A stretch of DNA of 64,000 nt, from positions 62,001-126,000 of the forward strand of contig NZ_LLEI02000053.1 of assembly GCF_001399455.2 (NCBI RefSeq), in the 5' to 3' direction. This document shows positions 38,933 through 47,751 of the stretch, in pieces. The position numbers and the translations under genes were made by a program. Source of the stretch: Vibrio bivalvicida. GTDB taxonomy: Bacteria; Pseudomonadota; Gammaproteobacteria; Enterobacterales; Vibrionaceae. The first letter of the stretch is position 1. Every line of letters starts with the position of its first letter. The notes under the pieces are model-generated. The model searched no databases. It saw only the letters and a list, made by a program, of their open reading frames with translations, and was not told the DNA's origin.

Positions 38933-40498
38933 TTAGCGCCAAACGAGTTGGTTCTTGCCGAGTGTTTTAGCTTCGTTGAGGCAAAGGTTGAGGCGCTCTA
39001 AGATTTCTTCTGGAGTGTCTGAATCTTTAAAGGCTGTACTTGCAGCCGACAGGGTGATGGTCAAGTTACGATCGCGGAACTTAAATGGCAGTTTAGATAC
39101 TTGATTCTGAATAGCTTGAATCATATTGAATGCGTTGCTATCAGATAGTTCGGGAAGCAACAGAACGAATTCTTCACCGGAGAAACGAGCAATAGTATCG
39201 GTATCACGAACTTCTTTTTTGATGGTACGAGCGATTATCTTGAGTGCTTTATCTCCGGCAGCATAACCAAAGCTGTCATTGATGGTTTTAAAACCATCGA
39301 CATCTAGTATAACGACTCGAAGGGGATGCTGGGCGCGAATCCAACGGCGGTATTCAAGCTCAAGGCGATCGCCAAATGCCGCGCGGTTGTATACTTTAGT
39401 CAATGGATCAAGCAGCATGCGCTGAGCTTGATCCTCTAGGCGTCGACGATAGTCCTGAGTGACTTCAAATAGGGCTTCTAGTTGGTTCTTACCGTAATCC
39501 ATTCGCTCAAGTAGGGCTTGCTCACGTTGCTCGGCATGTTTTAAGCGCTCTGATAGCGAGCTGAGTTGAGCCAATAAAGGGTTCACTTGCTGTTTCAGTG
39601 AATCTAAGCTTTCGGCACCTGCAACTTTTGCCTGAGTATCTGCCACTAGCTCGGATAACTCGTCGTTCATTTCCTGTCGGTGAGCAAAATAGCTTTGAGA
39701 TTGCTGAGAGTTCTGTAGTGAACTCTTTAACGAAGAGGAGAGAGAAGCGTTAACTTGTTCCAGAAACTGTTCTGAGGTTTTTCGTTCATAATGCGTCCCT
39801 TCGATGACCAGTTTGAGTGTTTGTAATGTCAGTTCCAAAAGAACATGACTGTTTACACCAATCAGTAGCTTAGCGCGAATATCTGTGAGCAATTCTCCAG
39901 ACTCACCTTCAAAATCCAGTTCAGTAATTAGGTGCTGTAGTTCTTCACAAAGGCGAAGTAGCAGTTCACGATCTGAACTGGCTGCAATTTGATTGACACT
40001 GTAGTCAGGGTTGGTGGTAATAATTTTGACTGAGCGTTCATAGAGACTAAGCAGCCTAAGTGCTTGCTCTGATCTCGGGTGCTTAAGGCCATTGGAATAA
40101 CTGAGTAAATCGCGCAGGTCGCGCTTGATTTTAGCGGGCAGACCAGTCAGGCGCAGCAGCGTTTCGCCACTATGCTTTATTTGGCTGTCTAAATGTTCAG
40201 TTTGTTGTTCCATAGCCAAGCCTTGTTGTTTTAGCAAACGTTCCAATACCGCAAGTTTTGGTATTAAGGAGCTGACGTCTTGCTGCTGCTCGATAGCTTG
40301 TATTAGTTCTGTTAGTCCCGCTTGTAGCCGCGGGTTTTCACATTTATAAGCACTACTCAAAGACGCGATCACACGCTGAAGTACCTTTTGTTCTCTATTA
40401 AATTTGAACGAGGTATCCCTTTGTGTCAATCGAACTTGTTCCAATTGAGATTTCAGGTTGTGCAGCTGTGACTGAAGATCTTGTTCGATAACGCCCAT
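38933..40498 (-). CDS. Diguanylate cyclase with long coiled N-terminal region
   Basis: 521 residues. Residues 1-350 are mostly helical and coiled-coil (many Leu, Gln and Glu heptads), with no signal peptide or membrane helix, so it is a cytoplasmic sensor or scaffold region. The GGDEF domain spans about 360-520, beginning DPLTKVYNRAAFGDRLE. The active site reads SGEEF (about 439-443), an accepted functional variant, and an RxxD inhibitory site (RDTD) sits five residues before it. Active c-di-GMP synthesis with product inhibition is likely. It is inserted between ppnN and the TPR/GGDEF-like gene. Confidence 0.9.
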   Translation of the reverse strand: MGVIEQDLQSQLHNLKSQLEQVRLTQRDTSFKFNREQKVLQRVIASLSSAYKCENPRLQAGLTELIQAIEQQQDVSSLIPKLAVLERLLKQQGLAMEQQTEHLDSQIKHSGETLLRLTGLPAKIKRDLRDLLSYSNGLKHPRSEQALRLLSLYERSVKIITTNPDYSVNQIAASSDRELLLRLCEELQHLITELDFEGESGELLTDIRAKLLIGVNSHVLLELTLQTLKLVIEGTHYERKTSEQFLEQVNASLSSSLKSSLQNSQQSQSYFAHRQEMNDELSELVADTQAKVAGAESLDSLKQQVNPLLAQLSSLSERLKHAEQREQALLERMDYGKNQLEALFEVTQDYRRRLEDQAQRMLLDPLTKVYNRAAFGDRLELEYRRWIRAQHPLRVVILDVDGFKTINDSFGYAAGDKALKIIARTIKKEVRDTDTIARFSGEEFVLLLPELSDSNAFNMIQAIQNQVSKLPFKFRDRNLTITLSAASTAFKDSDTPEEILERLNLCLNEAKTLGKNQLVWR

Positions 40499-40598
40499 GA
40501 ATAAACTTAAAAATAGAATCTACTTGTATCTAGTGATCTGTCGATAATATCAAATAAATCGCACGCGTCACGACTTACAACGTTTGATTGATGAGCTT

Positions 40599-42869
40599 TT
40601 ATTCATCTTTTAGCAGTTTTTTGATGCCGTCCTCATTCTTGAAAGAAGAGTGAACTTTTATTAGCCCCTGATTAATAGAGTGCTTGCAAGCCTTGCGGAT
40701 ATTGCCTGTGGCTAAACTTGCTGCTGGTGCGTTCTCAATTGCGCGTAAATAGACCCACTGACTCGAGTGTTCTTTCATACTTAATGTTCTAGCAGTACTG
40801 GTTGACATTAGTAGTACATCAACTAGTTCCTTATCATTAACTGCAGTATACGCTCTTGGGAGGAAAGGATAATCCGCCATACCAATACGGATGATGCGAT
40901 TGAGCAGTCGGTCTGGTTCAAATTCAAGGATCCACTGTTGAATCTTTTCAAATAGTTGTTCTGGGTTGGTATTGCGCTCACTATTTGGCTCTATATAAAG
41001 CAAGTTTGCATCAGAAAAGTGATATATCCGTGCAGGATGTTCAACGCGCTGTTTTAAGTAGTCTCCAAAAGCGCGCTCAAGTTTCAGGCCTTCTTGGTAA
41101 CCGTGCTGTAGATACATGTTGCGTAAAAACGGAACGTCAATCATTACAAAGCGCAGGCGATCATTGAGTGGTTCGTGGATCAGTTCTCCGACGTGCCATT
41201 TCTCAAATTTATGGCTGCTCTCTTCTAAAGAAGCGGGTAGCTTGGCGTTAAGCATACGCAGGTTTTTAAGGCCCGAGCGTGAGTGGGTGTAGAGATCTTC
41301 ATTGAGGTCATCAAGCTCCTCTTTTTGCACATTGATGACATGTCCGCGGCGGAGAATAAAAACAAATAGCAGTGCGCAAAGGACAAACAGGGTAAATGTG
41401 ATCTTTTGGAACTTGCGGTACTCGTTACGTGTTTCTTCTAGCTCTTGTTTTTGTCCACTTAAGTGCAAGGTCTGTTCAACGAATTCTTTTTGCTGGCGGA
41501 AGGCATCTTCACTGATCAAATCGAGTTCTTGTTGTTCGATTGTGGCTAACGAATTGTAGTGCTTAAGGTAGTCTAATGCTTGCTGATATTGACCATTGAG
41601 TTCATAGCCTAGGTAGAGCATTTGATAGGCGGATTTTTGCATACTGATATCTTGTAAGTCTTTTGCGATATCAAGTGCCTTGTTGGCTCTATCTAGGACT
41701 TTTTGTGGCTCTTTCTTATGGCGAGCGAGCCCGGCGTCAAGTAGGAGTGCGTAAGCTTTGAGTTTAGGGATATCGGCATACTCAAGTAACTCTTGCGCCC
41801 GTTCTAGATATTGTTCAGCCAACGTAAAGTTAACCAAATGCAAATAGGTTGCCGCCAAAGAGATACGAATATCAATCACGCTTTCAATATTGTTCTGCAA
41901 TCGCTCATGATCCATCGCATTGAAATAGTGGACTAATGCGAGGTTGTACTTGCCTTGGTAGTAATAGATATCACCCATACGTTTAAGCAGTGGCGCCAAG
42001 GCTGGTGAGTTTTCGTAGTTGTCGTAAAAGTCTGCGGCTTGAGAAAAGTGATCATTGGCCTTGTCTAACACGCGACGATCATAGAAAAGCTGACCAAGAA
42101 TGCGGTTGACCTCAGCAAGCTGGCGAGCAGAGTCGGTTTCAATCGCAGTCCAGTAGCTAATCAACAATTCTGATAGGGCACGATTATATTGTTTATTCGC
42201 TAACAAGTGCTTACCGACCGTAGTGTGATACTCAATCACAGTGGGAATTGACTTTGAGCTGTCTACATAGGGTTTTACTTCGAGGTATAGCTGGTCGGCA
42301 AGATCGGTACTCCCTTGCGCGGAGGCGATTTCGGCTTTAAGCATCTTCATGCGGTATTTGAGACCGCGAGCGAGTTGCTGAGGATTGTCGATGTGGCTGA
42401 ATTTTTCTTCAATTTCAGCCATGTTCTGCTTTGCAGTTTCAGCATCACCATCTATCAGCCAAGAAAACCTGACTTCGACCAGTCTCAGATCAAGCAACAA
42501 GAAAGGAAGCTTATAAGACTCCGCTAACGATTTGGCCTGTTTCAGCAAACTGAGAGCTTCAAGTTGGTTTCCTAAGTTAAACTCGGCCCGAGCGAGAATA
42601 CGTAAGGCATCGATTGTCCCCCCAGGAGTACGGGTTCGACTATCGGCTTCATCGCGAGAAATTGCTGAGGGGCTTTTTTCGGTTTTGTTAGTTAAGGTAC
42701 GCTGGGTTAAATAATCCGTCGCAAGCTGCTTAGCTTGTTTAGGGACAATATCAACTAAACCATTGGCTTCACTCAAAACTGCCGATGAATACAAGGTATT
42801 CGCCCATAGTGGCGCAGAGAGAAGGAGTAACAATGCGCTAATAAAGCGTTCCCAGCGTACTTTTATCAT
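40599..42869 (-). CDS. TPR sensor protein with C-terminal degenerate GGDEF-like domain
   Basis: 756 residues. Signal peptide MIKVRWERFISALLLLLSAPLWA, then a periplasmic array of TPR helices (about 60-470), for example LGQLFYDRRVLDKANDHFSQAADFYD and MGDIYYYQGKYNLALVHYFNA. A membrane helix at about 485-507 (FTLFVLCALLFVFILRR) precedes a coiled linker and a cytoplasmic domain. That domain has the GGDEF fold pattern (RFVMIDVPFLRNMYLQHGYQEG, then RIGMADYPFL and DKELVDVLLMS), but SDANL stands where GGDEF should be. So no cyclase activity is expected; a binding or signalling partner of the neighbouring cyclase is possible. Confidence 0.75.
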   Translation of the reverse strand: MIKVRWERFISALLLLLSAPLWANTLYSSAVLSEANGLVDIVPKQAKQLATDYLTQRTLTNKTEKSPSAISRDEADSRTRTPGGTIDALRILARAEFNLGNQLEALSLLKQAKSLAESYKLPFLLLDLRLVEVRFSWLIDGDAETAKQNMAEIEEKFSHIDNPQQLARGLKYRMKMLKAEIASAQGSTDLADQLYLEVKPYVDSSKSIPTVIEYHTTVGKHLLANKQYNRALSELLISYWTAIETDSARQLAEVNRILGQLFYDRRVLDKANDHFSQAADFYDNYENSPALAPLLKRMGDIYYYQGKYNLALVHYFNAMDHERLQNNIESVIDIRISLAATYLHLVNFTLAEQYLERAQELLEYADIPKLKAYALLLDAGLARHKKEPQKVLDRANKALDIAKDLQDISMQKSAYQMLYLGYELNGQYQQALDYLKHYNSLATIEQQELDLISEDAFRQQKEFVEQTLHLSGQKQELEETRNEYRKFQKITFTLFVLCALLFVFILRRGHVINVQKEELDDLNEDLYTHSRSGLKNLRMLNAKLPASLEESSHKFEKWHVGELIHEPLNDRLRFVMIDVPFLRNMYLQHGYQEGLKLERAFGDYLKQRVEHPARIYHFSDANLLYIEPNSERNTNPEQLFEKIQQWILEFEPDRLLNRIIRIGMADYPFLPRAYTAVNDKELVDVLLMSTSTARTLSMKEHSSQWVYLRAIENAPAASLATGNIRKACKHSINQGLIKVHSSFKNEDGIKKLLKDE

Positions 42870-42882
42870 TAGTGTTGACGTC

Positions 42883-43728
42883 CTATTGTCGAGCCATACG
42901 TTGATTGTGACTAGGTTGGCTGTTTACGTTAGAGCGATAAGGGTTGATATCTAAACCACCACGCCTTGTATAACGTGCGTAAACCGTCAACGTTTCAGGC
43001 TGGCAGAATTCCATAATGTCAGTGAAAATACGCTCAACACATTGTTCATGAAACTCATTGTGCTCGCGGAATGAGACAAGGTAGCGAAGCAGGGCTTCAC
43101 GATCTATTTGCTTACCCTTGTATTGAATTTCGACACTGCCCCAATCCGGTTGGTTAGTGATTAGACAGTTTGATTTCAATAAGTGGCTGTGTAGGCTCTC
43201 TTCGACAAGTTCACCGATTGCAGCACCTTGAATCAACGTGCGGTCAAAGTCATAGTTAGTGATCTCAATATCTTGCTCATCAATGCACTCGCCATCCATT
43301 GTTACGACAACAGAATCGGTGTAATCCACCACTGAACGTACAGTAACGGAAACAGTTTCACCTGCGCATGCCGAAAGATCCTGTACTAAAGTCTGTTCCA
43401 CGTGATCCCAAGATGGAAAACGTGTTTGATTGAGGCTGTTTAGGTACAGTTTAAAAGACTTAGATTCGATCAGGTTAGCGCTAGTGGCAGGGATAGAAAC
43501 CTCACCCACTGCGACTTGAGGCAAGCCTTTATCGTTTAACCAAGAAAGCTCGTACAAGGTCCAAATATCACAACCTCGAAACGGCAATGAATCGCCAAGA
43601 TTTAAGTCATCACGGTTGAGGCTACGAGGAACCGGTTGCAACAAACTTGAATCATATTGGTTCGAATACTCAGTCTTTTGACCGAGCGTCAGGCCAGTAA
43701 GCTCTTTAGCGTCAGAATATTTGCTCAT
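42883..43728 (-). CDS. queF: NADPH-dependent 7-cyano-7-deazaguanine reductase QueF
   Basis: Reduces preQ0 to preQ1 in queuosine biosynthesis. 281 residues of the long, bimodular type. The N-terminal half has SKSFKLYLNSLNQTR, the conserved QueF motif E(S/A)KSFK. The C-terminal half carries LLKSNCLITNQPDWGSVEI, with the catalytic Cys, and an Asp-containing block further on. I prefer the ATG at 43728 (MSKYSDAKELTGL) because relatives begin there; an ATG four codons upstream is possible. Divergent from syd, as in E. coli. Confidence 0.95.
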   Translation of the reverse strand: MSKYSDAKELTGLTLGQKTEYSNQYDSSLLQPVPRSLNRDDLNLGDSLPFRGCDIWTLYELSWLNDKGLPQVAVGEVSIPATSANLIESKSFKLYLNSLNQTRFPSWDHVEQTLVQDLSACAGETVSVTVRSVVDYTDSVVVTMDGECIDEQDIEITNYDFDRTLIQGAAIGELVEESLHSHLLKSNCLITNQPDWGSVEIQYKGKQIDREALLRYLVSFREHNEFHEQCVERIFTDIMEFCQPETLTVYARYTRRGGLDINPYRSNVNSQPSHNQRMARQ

Positions 43729-43810
43729 ACTTTTGTTCATTTTCTATTAGAATGTCGAGAATTTTACGCAATCCCGCACTTAAAAGCGAATATTCATGTT
43801 GGAGAATCTA

Positions 43811-44356
43811 ATGGCTGACCATGCCTTGCAAGCGTTGCTCTCATTCAGCAAAAAATACCGTCAGGCTTATCTTGATGCACATGGCCATCTTCCAAGAAGT
43901 GAAGAGTTGGTTGATTTAGTGTCGCCTTGTGTCGAGAGTAAAACGGATAATGCAGTTGAGTGGCAGGCGTACCAAAGAGAGCAAGCTGCAGATTTTACCA
44001 ATGTAGAAAATGGTATTGAGCTAACACTGCATGAAGACATCAAAACCTTTTATGGCTCTCAATACAGTGCAGATATGGATGCGACTTGGCAGGGCAACGA
44101 GCTAACGCTGCTGCAAGTATGGAGCGATGATGACTTTGTTCGTTTACAAGAGAACATTCTAGGCCATCTGGTGACTCAGCGCCGTTTGAAGTTAAAGCCA
44201 ACCGTGTTTATCGGCGCTACGGATGCGGAATTGGATGTTGTCTCAATCTGTAACTTAACAGGGAACGTGATTTTAGAGCGACTAGGCACAGATAAGCGCG
44301 ATGTCTTAGCACAAGACATCGCCGAGTTTTTGGCCAACCTAGAACCTGTGGTGTAA
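43811..44356 (+). CDS. syd: SecY-interacting protein Syd
   Basis: 181-residue peripheral inner-membrane protein that binds SecY; in E. coli it acts as a quality monitor of the translocon. Conserved text includes LPRSEELVDLVSPCV, FYGSQYSADMDATWQG and QENILGHLVTQRRLKLKPTVFIG. The ATG at 43811 has GGAG six bases upstream; the earlier in-frame ATG overlaps that ribosome site and is unlikely. It is followed two bases later by the DUF2310 gene. Confidence 0.94.
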   Translation: MADHALQALLSFSKKYRQAYLDAHGHLPRSEELVDLVSPCVESKTDNAVEWQAYQREQAADFTNVENGIELTLHEDIKTFYGSQYSADMDATWQGNELTLLQVWSDDDFVRLQENILGHLVTQRRLKLKPTVFIGATDAELDVVSICNLTGNVILERLGTDKRDVLAQDIAEFLANLEPVV

Positions 44357-44358
44357 TC

Positions 44359-45135
44359 ATGTACGTTGTAGAACTTCAGTTTGAGTGTTTTGATAACACC
44401 ACGATTAGTGCGGTCGACAAAGCGATTAATGGCTTAATGGATGCTCTGCGTTATAACGGTCAAGTGTTGGGGCGTGAGTTTCCAATTGTGATGGGGGAAG
44501 GCGAGTTTTTTGCTCGAGTGGTTTGCCCCGAGCAAGACAGTTTACACCCAAGCTACCATTCTGACTTTGTAAAGGTTTGCTTGAACCGCCTGTCTGAGGC
44601 AAGTCTACTTGCGCCTAAAATGCGTCTTCTTGGTCGTGACCTTAATTCTGAGGAGGCTGCGGAAGAGGAGCAACCAAGTTGGCAGGTGCTGTATACCACG
44701 TATGTTCATACCTGCTCTCCGCTAAGAAGTGGTGAAACACTATTACCTATCCCACTTTATCGCAATGAAGCGACGTTAAATGGTGATCATAAAGCGGTGG
44801 TAAAATGGCAGACCGAGTGGCAAGCGTGTGATGAAATACAGATGGCTGGTGGTTGCCGAGCCGAGCATGCTGCGTTGCATGAGATTTGCGATATAGACAG
44901 TGTACTATTTAAGCGTGGTTGGGATTTACGCGGTCGCATCGAATATATCACTAAGATACCAACATACTACTATCAGTATCGAGTCGGTGGACAAAGTCTC
45001 GCAGACGAAAAAGCACGTAAATGTCCTAAGTGCGGCGGTGAGTGGCTATTAGATGAGCCATTACACGATATCTTCTACTTTAAGTGCGATGATTGCCGAA
45101 TTGTCTCTAATATCTCCTGGGATCACCTCAAATAA
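44359..45135 (+). CDS. Zn-ribbon-containing DUF2310 protein
   Basis: 258 residues. A large N-terminal region with no recognisable motif (opening MYVVELQFECFDN) is followed by a C-terminal zinc ribbon with CPKCGGEWLL and CDDCRIVSNISWDH (about 222-255), four Cys in two CxxC pairs. This is the DUF2310 family, predicted to bind nucleic acid; nothing is proven. It directly follows syd with a two-base gap and is probably co-transcribed. Confidence 0.8.
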   Translation: MYVVELQFECFDNTTISAVDKAINGLMDALRYNGQVLGREFPIVMGEGEFFARVVCPEQDSLHPSYHSDFVKVCLNRLSEASLLAPKMRLLGRDLNSEEAAEEEQPSWQVLYTTYVHTCSPLRSGETLLPIPLYRNEATLNGDHKAVVKWQTEWQACDEIQMAGGCRAEHAALHEICDIDSVLFKRGWDLRGRIEYITKIPTYYYQYRVGGQSLADEKARKCPKCGGEWLLDEPLHDIFYFKCDDCRIVSNISWDHLK

Positions 45136-45146
45136 CACTTGAAAAT

Positions 45147-45176
45147 AAAAAAGACGCTAATTTAAGCGTCTTTTTT
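45147..45176. terminator. Bidirectional terminator overlapping the DUF2897 stop codon
   Basis: AAAAAAGACGCT / AGCGTCTTTTTT with an AATTTA loop. On the minus strand the 5' arm encodes the last residues Lys-Lys-Asp-Ala and the stop of the DUF2897 gene. Confidence 0.85.
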
Positions 45177-45338
45177 GGAGTCTTGCGACTCTGGAGTCGT
45201 CTCTTCGCCATCGATGTGTGGTTTCTTTTCAGACTGACCAAACTTCATATTGGCTGTGTATTTAAGGGCTGCAATGTTGCCTATTACGACGCTCAACACA
45301 ATAACAATAATAACCCATGGGTTAGTCAGTAAATCCAT
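45162..45338 (-). CDS. DUF2897 small single-helix membrane protein
   Basis: 58 residues, read directly from the sequence. It begins MDLLTNPWVIIVIVLSVV, one membrane helix at about 7-24, then NIAALKYTANMKFG and a very hydrophilic tail (SEKKPHIDGEETTPESQDSKKDA). This matches the DUF2897 family of Vibrio and relatives; function unknown. The ATG has AGGTG upstream. The stop codon lies inside the terminator hairpin. It starts 9 bases after the M15 peptidase gene and probably shares its transcript. Confidence 0.82.
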   Translation of the reverse strand: MDLLTNPWVIIVIVLSVVIGNIAALKYTANMKFGQSEKKPHIDGEETTPESQDSKKDA

Positions 45339-45346
45339 CACAGCAC

Positions 45347-46021
45347 CTATTTTGAAATATTGCTAATAAACTGATTGTAGATCGTTTCGAGCTGTTCTAA
45401 CACCGTCTTCTTACCCAAAATCGACGTTGAGGCAAGCTGTTGTTTGAGTGTCGATGCATCTAACTGCTTTAAGCATTGCTCGGCCACGTCTTTATGGCTG
45501 ATATGCCAAGGTTCAACCGCGACACCACCGAGATCTTGGGCATAAGGAAAAAAGAACCCATAATCATGTAGATTGCGGCTTAACCAATCATAAAAGGCTT
45601 TCTGATGTCCAGTGAGATACTCCCAAGGTTCCAACTTGAGTGCTTCACCCTGAGGTAAGCTATCTCGATCAAACACATCAAAATCTGTTCCCCAGTGATG
45701 GCGACTGCCGCCAGGTAAGGCTGACCAACGAAGAATCGCGATAACCTTATTTGCTTCAGACAAAGATTCAGTGTTAATTACTTGGCTATCGCTGTCCAAG
45801 ATGTCAGTTTTTCCCGCCATCTTGTTATTCCAGATCGTGGTTTGGCGATCAAAATCGCGAAAGCCACTGGCGATATTGAAATTAAATCCAGCCTCAGTGG
45901 CTGACTGTTTCAGTGCCAGTAAATCTTGGCTCACTGCAGCGTGAACCAAGAATGCTTTTTGACCAACCACAGTTTCAACCAGATGGCTGGTGGATTGACC
46001 TGTCAGTTGCTCTGGTGTCAT
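45347..46021 (-). CDS. M15 family D-alanyl-D-alanine carboxypeptidase (VanY-like)
   Basis: 224 residues of the M15B zinc peptidase family that trims peptidoglycan stem peptides. Zinc and catalytic signatures are complete: SGFRDFDRQ (about 50-60), the SxHxxGxAxD-type SRHHWGTDFDVF (about 104-115) and VEPWHIS (about 175-181). No signal peptide is visible from any nearby start, so it may act in the cytoplasm on recycled muropeptides, or the export signal is atypical. It starts 3 bases after the dapE stop, in an operon with yffB and dapE. Confidence 0.9.
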   Translation of the reverse strand: MTPEQLTGQSTSHLVETVVGQKAFLVHAAVSQDLLALKQSATEAGFNFNIASGFRDFDRQTTIWNNKMAGKTDILDSDSQVINTESLSEANKVIAILRWSALPGGSRHHWGTDFDVFDRDSLPQGEALKLEPWEYLTGHQKAFYDWLSRNLHDYGFFFPYAQDLGGVAVEPWHISHKDVAEQCLKQLDASTLKQQLASTSILGKKTVLEQLETIYNQFISNISK

Positions 46022-46023
46022 GA

Positions 46024-47157
46024 TTAAGCTAATAGGTTTTCCAATGTTTTTTGGTACATCTCGGTCAGTTTTTCTAAGTCTGAAACCTTAACGCACTCGT
46101 TCACTTTGTGAATGGTAGCGTTTACTGGACCTAGCTCAACCACCTGGCCACCCATACGGGCAATAAATCGACCGTCAGAAGTACCGCCTGTCGTCAGCAG
46201 CGCAGGCTTAGTTTGGTTAACCGCATCTACCGCATCAACCACTGCATCAAGTAGCGCACCGGTATCGGTCAGGAACGGGTCGCCATTAAACGTCCATTTA
46301 AGATCATAGTCTAAGTCATGCTTGTTTAATGTTTCAGTTACACGAGAAACAATGGCATCGTTGTTTAGCTCAGTACTAAATCGCAAGTTGAACTGAACGT
46401 TAAACTCGCCAGGAATGACATTTGATGCGCCCGTGCCTGCATGGACATTAGGGATCTGGAAACTGGTTGGTGGGAAGTAGGCATTGCCTTTATCCCACTC
46501 AGTGGTTGCCAATTCATGGATAGCCATCAGAGATTGGTGAACCGGGTTTTTCGCCAGGTGTGGGTAGGCGACATGGCCTTGAATTCCTTTGACTGTAAGA
46601 TCGCCAGTAATAGACCCACGGCGACCATTCTTCACGACATCACCCACAATCTCAGTGCTTGAAGGCTCACCGACAATACACATGTCGATGTTTTCGCCGC
46701 GCTCCATCAGTGTTTCAACCACACGGACTGTTCCGTTAATAAAAGGGCCTTCTTCATCTGATGTGATTAAGAAACCAATCGAACCCTTGTGATCTGGGTT
46801 ATCAGCAATGAACTGTTCAACCGCCACAATCATACTTGCCAGAGAACCTTTCATATCGGCTGCGCCGCGACCGTGCAAGAAGCCATCTTTGATGGTTGGT
46901 TCAAAGGGAAGGGTGTCCCATAGCTCCAATTTACCAGCTGGCACGACATCTGTGTGACCAGCAAATGCGAATAGGGGAGCTTGTGTACCACGGCGAGCCC
47001 AGAAGTTGGTGGTATCCTCAAACACCATGACTTCAATTTCAAAGCCCAGTGCTTTAAGTCGCTCAATCATTACCTCTTGGCAGCCTGCGTCTTCAGGTGT
47101 TACCGATTGGCGACTAATTAAATTTTTTGCGAGAGCCAGAGTTGGGCTATCTGTCAT
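46024..47157 (-). CDS. dapE: Succinyl-diaminopimelate desuccinylase
   Basis: Di-zinc M20 hydrolase of lysine and meso-diaminopimelate synthesis. 377 residues. Metal ligands are in FAGHTDVVPAG (about 64-74), GRGAADMKGS (about 95-104) and SDEEGPFINGT, with the catalytic Glu. The last metal-binding His is in GPVNATIHKVNECV near the C terminus. yffB lies 21 bases upstream on the same strand, the classic yffB-dapE pair of E. coli. Confidence 0.97.
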   Translation of the reverse strand: MTDSPTLALAKNLISRQSVTPEDAGCQEVMIERLKALGFEIEVMVFEDTTNFWARRGTQAPLFAFAGHTDVVPAGKLELWDTLPFEPTIKDGFLHGRGAADMKGSLASMIVAVEQFIADNPDHKGSIGFLITSDEEGPFINGTVRVVETLMERGENIDMCIVGEPSSTEIVGDVVKNGRRGSITGDLTVKGIQGHVAYPHLAKNPVHQSLMAIHELATTEWDKGNAYFPPTSFQIPNVHAGTGASNVIPGEFNVQFNLRFSTELNNDAIVSRVTETLNKHDLDYDLKWTFNGDPFLTDTGALLDAVVDAVDAVNQTKPALLTTGGTSDGRFIARMGGQVVELGPVNATIHKVNECVKVSDLEKLTEMYQKTLENLLA

Positions 47158-47178
47158 CCTTGAAATCCTTACGAAAAA

Positions 47179-47526
47179 TTATGAAAAAATAGTAGCGTAT
47201 TGGTCAGCTTTGAAGCCTAGATGGTATTCAGCACCTGAAACCAGAATTGGGCGTTTGATCATTGCTGGCTGCTCAACTAAAAGCTCAATTGCGTTCGCTT
47301 CGTTTAGCGACTCTTTTTGTTCTTGAGTCAGTTGGCGGTAGGTTGTGCCGCGCTTGTTGAGAACGTTTTCCCAGCCAAGTTGTTGGCAGAAAGTTTCTAC
47401 CAAAGCTTTGTCGATACCTTGCTTACGGTAATCGTGAAAATTGTATTCCACTCCTTCAGCTTCAAGCCATTTTTTGGCTTTTTTGATTGTGTCGCAGTTA
47501 GGAATGCCATACATGGTGATTGTCAT
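47179..47526 (-). CDS. yffB: ArsC-family reductase YffB
   Basis: 115-residue thioredoxin-fold protein of the ArsC/Spx superfamily. YGIPNCDTIKKAKKWLE near the N terminus holds the single active-site Cys (no CxxC), and KRGTTYRQL and PAMIKRPILV are the other family blocks. It probably acts as a glutathione-dependent reductase of unknown substrate rather than an arsenate reductase. The start at 47526 is set by family alignment; a long upstream extension in frame is not supported. Confidence 0.9.
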   Translation of the reverse strand: MTITMYGIPNCDTIKKAKKWLEAEGVEYNFHDYRKQGIDKALVETFCQQLGWENVLNKRGTTYRQLTQEQKESLNEANAIELLVEQPAMIKRPILVSGAEYHLGFKADQYATIFS

Positions 47527-47677
47527 AGTGGAACCTTTGAAAGTGACTTTGGGCAATCTGCCCTTGTTGTTTTTTAGTTTGTTTTTGCATCCTAGCAGGA
47601 AGTGAGGAGCGAGACAAAAGTGTGATGTATATATTTCATTGAGCAAAAAAAATGTGTTTCAGGCAAAGGCGATCGTC

Positions 47678-47695
47678 GAGTTTTTGATCAAACTC
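47678..47695. promoter_or_regulatory. Palindrome upstream of the winged-helix gene
   Basis: GAGTTTTTGATCAAACTC has 6 bp arms and a perfect inner TTTGATCAAA, 57 bases before the small winged-helix gene. It could be an operator for that protein; no evidence beyond the symmetry. Confidence 0.3.
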
Positions 47696-47751
47696 AACAC
47701 ACTTACGAGCAAAACAGAAATAATGACTCTAGAAATTTTAAGGAGATATCA

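Noticed and set aside
47674..47700. TTTGATCAAA as an FNR site upstream of the winged-helix gene
   Set aside because: The half-sites lack the four-base spacing FNR needs; kept only as an unexplained palindrome.
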